Shown here piece by piece: positions 61,261 through 64,000 of a stretch of DNA of 64,000 bases; within the stretch, counting starts at the first letter, position 1, and every line of letters starts with the position of its first letter. The DNA is taken from positions 102,820,267 through 102,884,266 of the forward strand of contig NC_089496.1 of assembly GCF_036850765.1 (NCBI RefSeq). The letters run 5' to 3'. The notes beneath the pieces were generated by a model. The model ran no database searches, was not told the DNA's origin, and was given only the letters and a program-made list of their open reading frames with translations. This stretch comes from Saccopteryx bilineata. Lineage: Eukaryota > Chordata > Mammalia > Chiroptera > Emballonuridae. Both the position numbers and the translations under genes were made by a program.

Positions 61261-61479
61261 TTCTATATGTCCCTGTTGGACATCATTTGTATTTAGTCAC
61301 TTTACATCTACTAGAGACAGGTCCTTTCAGCTGGGGCTGACTATGGGCTGGGGTCAGAAGGCAGTCTCCCCTCCGTGGAGACAGACACATGCCTGCTCAG
61401 CCAACCTGGGAGGTGACTTCTGTCACTGCTGCTGCTCAGACACTCGGAAGCAGCACTGGGTCGAGACTATTAACAAGTT

Positions 61480-61660
61480 CCAGGCTTTCCAAACCTGGCC
61501 ATGCCTCAGAATCATCCAGAGAGCTTGTCTAAAATACACCTTCCCAGGCCCTTCCCCCAACCAACTTAATCATGATCTCTGCAACTGGGAATCTGATTTA
61601 TAAAGCGTTTCCCAGGTGATTCTGATGCACAGAACGGATTGGGAACACCGAGCTGGTCAG
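61480..61660. mobile_element. MER5A-like hAT MITE
   Basis: 'catgcctcagaatcatccag', 'gggaatctgatttataaagc', 'caggtgattctgatgcacag' follow the MER5A consensus in order. Confidence 0.65.
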
Positions 61661-61699
61661 ACCCCGTTTGCTACCAATTTCCAATGGAAATGAAAATAC

Positions 61700-61945
61700 T
61701 CAGTAAGTACTAGCTAAGTACAGATGCCGTGCCAAAGGTTTTCCATGCACTTGCACACTTAATCCTCACACCAATCCTGGCAGGTGGGTGTGAACTGTCC
61801 CCTTTTACAGATTAAGAAACTGAGGTACTGAGAGTTAAACAGCCTGCTTAAGGTCACACACTAGAAAATGGAGCCAGGGGCTCAACCCAGGTATTGGGGT
61901 CCAGAGCCTGAGCTTTTCACCACCACGACATAGTGCCTCCCTGAT
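61700..61945 (-). repeat. MIR SINE
   Basis: Antisense MIR: 'cacacttaatcctcacacca', 'ccttttacagattaagaaac', 'gcctgcttaaggtcacacac'. Confidence 0.7.
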
Positions 61946-62708
61946 GGAGAAACTGAGGCTGAGAAAGAGGCCGCCTGTCTGCAGCTATAGGAACTAGTCA
62001 GGGTCAGCGCTGAGCCTAGAATGCAGGTGTCTGGATTCCCAGGCTGGTGCCCATTCAAGTGAGAAGTGAGTTCCTGCTACGTGCCAGGCTCTGTGATATC
62101 CTCTTACCCCCCCCCCCAGTACAGAGGGGTGGACCCTGGGATGCCAAATCCCACTGGATGCCAGGCCAAAAGAACCATCTGAAAACCTCCTCGAGACCAA
62201 AGGGCTCCCAGAGCTGCTTCTGCCCTGTGGCCCAGACATCCTCAGGGGCCGGTGCCCACGACCCTGGGACCATCACCAAATCCTTCGGGCTTAATGACCT
62301 CCAGGTGGGGATGCCTCCGGCAGCCATATCACAGCCTGCTTTCCACAAAAGCCTTTTGCTTTCAGTTTACAAGAAGCCCGTGAGAGAGAGCAGAAGTCTG
62401 TAGCCACTTTGCAGGGGGCAGAAATGGAGGCTCAGTGAGTTCAGACAGCCCCAGAAGGCCGCACAGCAATCCCACGGCTGAGCTCAGCTGGACCCCCGGG
62501 GCTTCTGCCGTGGGGGCTCTCTGCAAGCCCTGGAGCAGGACCTCACTGCAGAGGTGCTGAAAAGCAGGGCTCCGAGAACCAAGCTCTGGGGTTGTTGGTG
62601 CCACAAGGTGGGGGCCTGCGGGTCCCTGAGGAAGACTCCCCTGCCCCTAGGTGGGCCTGCCTTGAAGGGCGGAGCCCTCGCCCTCACTCTGGGCATTTCT
62701 TTCTTGAG

Positions 62709-62832
62709 TTATGGAAGACAGGAAGCTGGGTCTCAGGAAGCTGCTGCCCAAGGCGAAGCCAGCGGTCTAGCAGGCCCGCAGGCTGGTCCTTCCTGAGCTC
62801 GTTCTTCTGCTGCAGGGTCATCAGCACCGTGG
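62709..62832 (+). pseudogene. KCNK18: KCNK18 (TRESK) exon 2, with 2-nt and 3-nt deletions
   Basis: Covers the end of the extracellular loop and the first pore helix. Acceptor TTTCTTGAG|TTATGG and donor GTGG|GTGAGT are intact. The ancestral frame gives MEDRKLGLRKLLPKAKP, like human VEDRK..., then a TAG. About 2 nt are missing just before WSFLSS, where the human NRT glycosylation site lies. The pore helix WSFLSSFFCCRVISTVG is one residue shorter than human and has Arg in place of a Thr. With the exon 1 shift, the deletions cancel, so the spliced frame is open but the loop is scrambled over about 38 residues. Exon 3, with the second pore, lies beyond the window. Confidence 0.78.
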
Positions 62833-63905
62833 GTGAGTGCAAGGGCAAGGCTGGGCCTGGCAGAAAGAGCTGGGGGGGGCGGGAGGGGGGGCAGGGCATG
62901 CTGGGGACCCTCGGTGAAGACGCCGGGGTGTTCAGTCACTTCGTGTGGGGGGCCTACCCCGTGCCAGGCCTACTGTGCATGGGTGGGCCTGTTCCAGCTC
63001 AGGGGCACAGCCGTCCCTGCGCTGGCCCGTAAACGTCTGTGTGGGAATTAGAATGGAGTGCCCTTCCTTCCGGTGGGTGCCGCCCGCACCTGGGTCTAGA
63101 CCCCAGAGAGCAAGGTGTGAGCTGGAATTCAGCCTCGTCTTGCCCCTTGGCTGAGTGCTCGTGTACAAAATGCCATCTGTCAACAGTTCCCGCCAGCTCA
63201 GGCTCACGGACCAGACAGAAGAACCCGGGGCCACCACCCGTGGTCAGCGTGTGATGTGCGCAGGGTTTTGTGGGAGCACAGAGTTGGGGTGGCTGCCCCC
63301 GCCTTGGGGGAGGTCCGAGAGGCAGGACTCAAGGCTCCCTGGAGGGGATGACAGCCACAAGAAGTTGGAGAGAGGGAGTGGGAGTCACCAGGGTGACGGA
63401 AGGCGGGACATGAAGAGGGTACCCCAGGCTGAGAGAACCGCATGGGCAAAGGCCTGGGAGCCAAAGAAGTGCCAGGCATTATAAGGAGGTGATGTTAGGT
63501 CGGCATGAAGGGGGTGAGAGAGAGGAGGGACCAGACCGCAGGGAGCCCCTGCCAGCTAGGCTAAGGAGGGGGGTTCATCCAGAGGGCAGCGGGGAGCGCT
63601 GTCCAGAGAGGCGGATCAGAGCAAGGGGGCTGGGCTGAGAGTGTGGGGTCCAGTTTGGACTTTTTCTCCAGAACTTCAGGGCATTGAGCTGAGGCAGCGT
63701 GGCTAAGCCTCAGCACTCCTGCGTCTCGGACAAATGATTCTTTGCTGTGGGGGTCTGTCCTGAACATTGTAGGGTGTTTAGTGGCCTTCCTGGCCCGTGT
63801 CCACTGGATGCACCCACCTCTTCCCCTGCTGTACCCACCAGGTGCAACAACCAGAAGTGTCTCCAGGCATGGACACAGTTGCCCCTGTGGGGACCCACCG
63901 AACTA
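62833..63905 (+). other. KCNK18: KCNK18 intron 2 (partial)
   Basis: GC-rich intronic DNA with no recognisable exon. An ancient repeat-like stretch with 'ggcaaaggcctgggagcc' lies at about 63430-63600. Confidence 0.45.
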
Positions 63906-63909
63906 GTGC

Positions 63910-64000
63910 AATGGTTATCAAAGTGTGGTCCCTGGACCAGTAGTGTGTGCGTCACTCCAGGACGTGTCAGAAAGTCAAGGTAATTCTCAGGCCCCATGCT
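63910..64000. mobile_element. MER5A-like element cut by the window end
   Basis: 'ggttatcaaagtgtggtccc' then 'tggaccagtagtgtg' is the MER5A start, running off the window. Confidence 0.65.

Overview
The window is mammalian genomic DNA, most probably from a bat. Several near-identical tRNA-derived SINE copies of about 370-410 bp end in an 'accggccagggc'-type tRNA head. I recognise this structure from horseshoe-bat-like (yinpterochiropteran) genomes, where it resembles Rhin-1. Cut-and-paste DNA transposons (hAT, Tc1/mariner, Tigger) are also frequent, which is common in bats. Exact species is not resolvable from the sequence alone.

The locus is the VAX1-KCNK18 interval, which in human lies on chromosome 10q25-q26. 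VAX1, a ventral forebrain/eye homeobox transcription factor, is complete on the minus strand in three coding exons (10196 down to 6324) inside a CpG-rich domain reaching to about 12.8 kb. The first two coding exons of KCNK18 (TRESK, a two-pore K+ channel) lie on the plus strand at 60.1 and 62.7 kb. The KCNK18 reading frame carries lesions suggesting that the channel gene is decaying. No other host protein-coding gene is supported.

Layout: 1-5 kb, downstream flank of VAX1 with MIRs, one SINE and GA-rich DNA. 5-12.8 kb, VAX1 and CpG islands. 12.8-19.4 kb, intergenic DNA with MIRs, an MLT1-type LTR with clean target-site duplications and a 40-nt tRNA-Arg half retropseudogene. 19.44-27.65 kb, a full-length minus-strand L1 with 16-bp target-site duplications, itself hit by a SINE. 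28-30.2 kb, further SINEs. 30.87-34.70 kb, a Tigger element containing a TFG processed pseudogene, which in turn carries a SINE and a mariner that carries a hAT. 35.3-36.2 kb, a partly palindromic hAT with a SINE inside. 36-44 kb, old repeats and a possible LTR. 44.1-45.2 kb, an isolated CpG island. 45-59 kb, sparse intergenic DNA, a duplicated block of about 330 bp, a hAT with transposase remnants and an old L1 tail. 59.9-64 kb, KCNK18 exons 1-2 and intronic repeats.

VAX1 and KCNK18 are not functionally coupled. The window is a developmental regulator followed by a gene-poor, transposon-layered interval. No novel multigene system was found. The points most worth following up are the KCNK18 lesions, the nested transposons that give a relative insertion clock, and the tRNA-half insertion.
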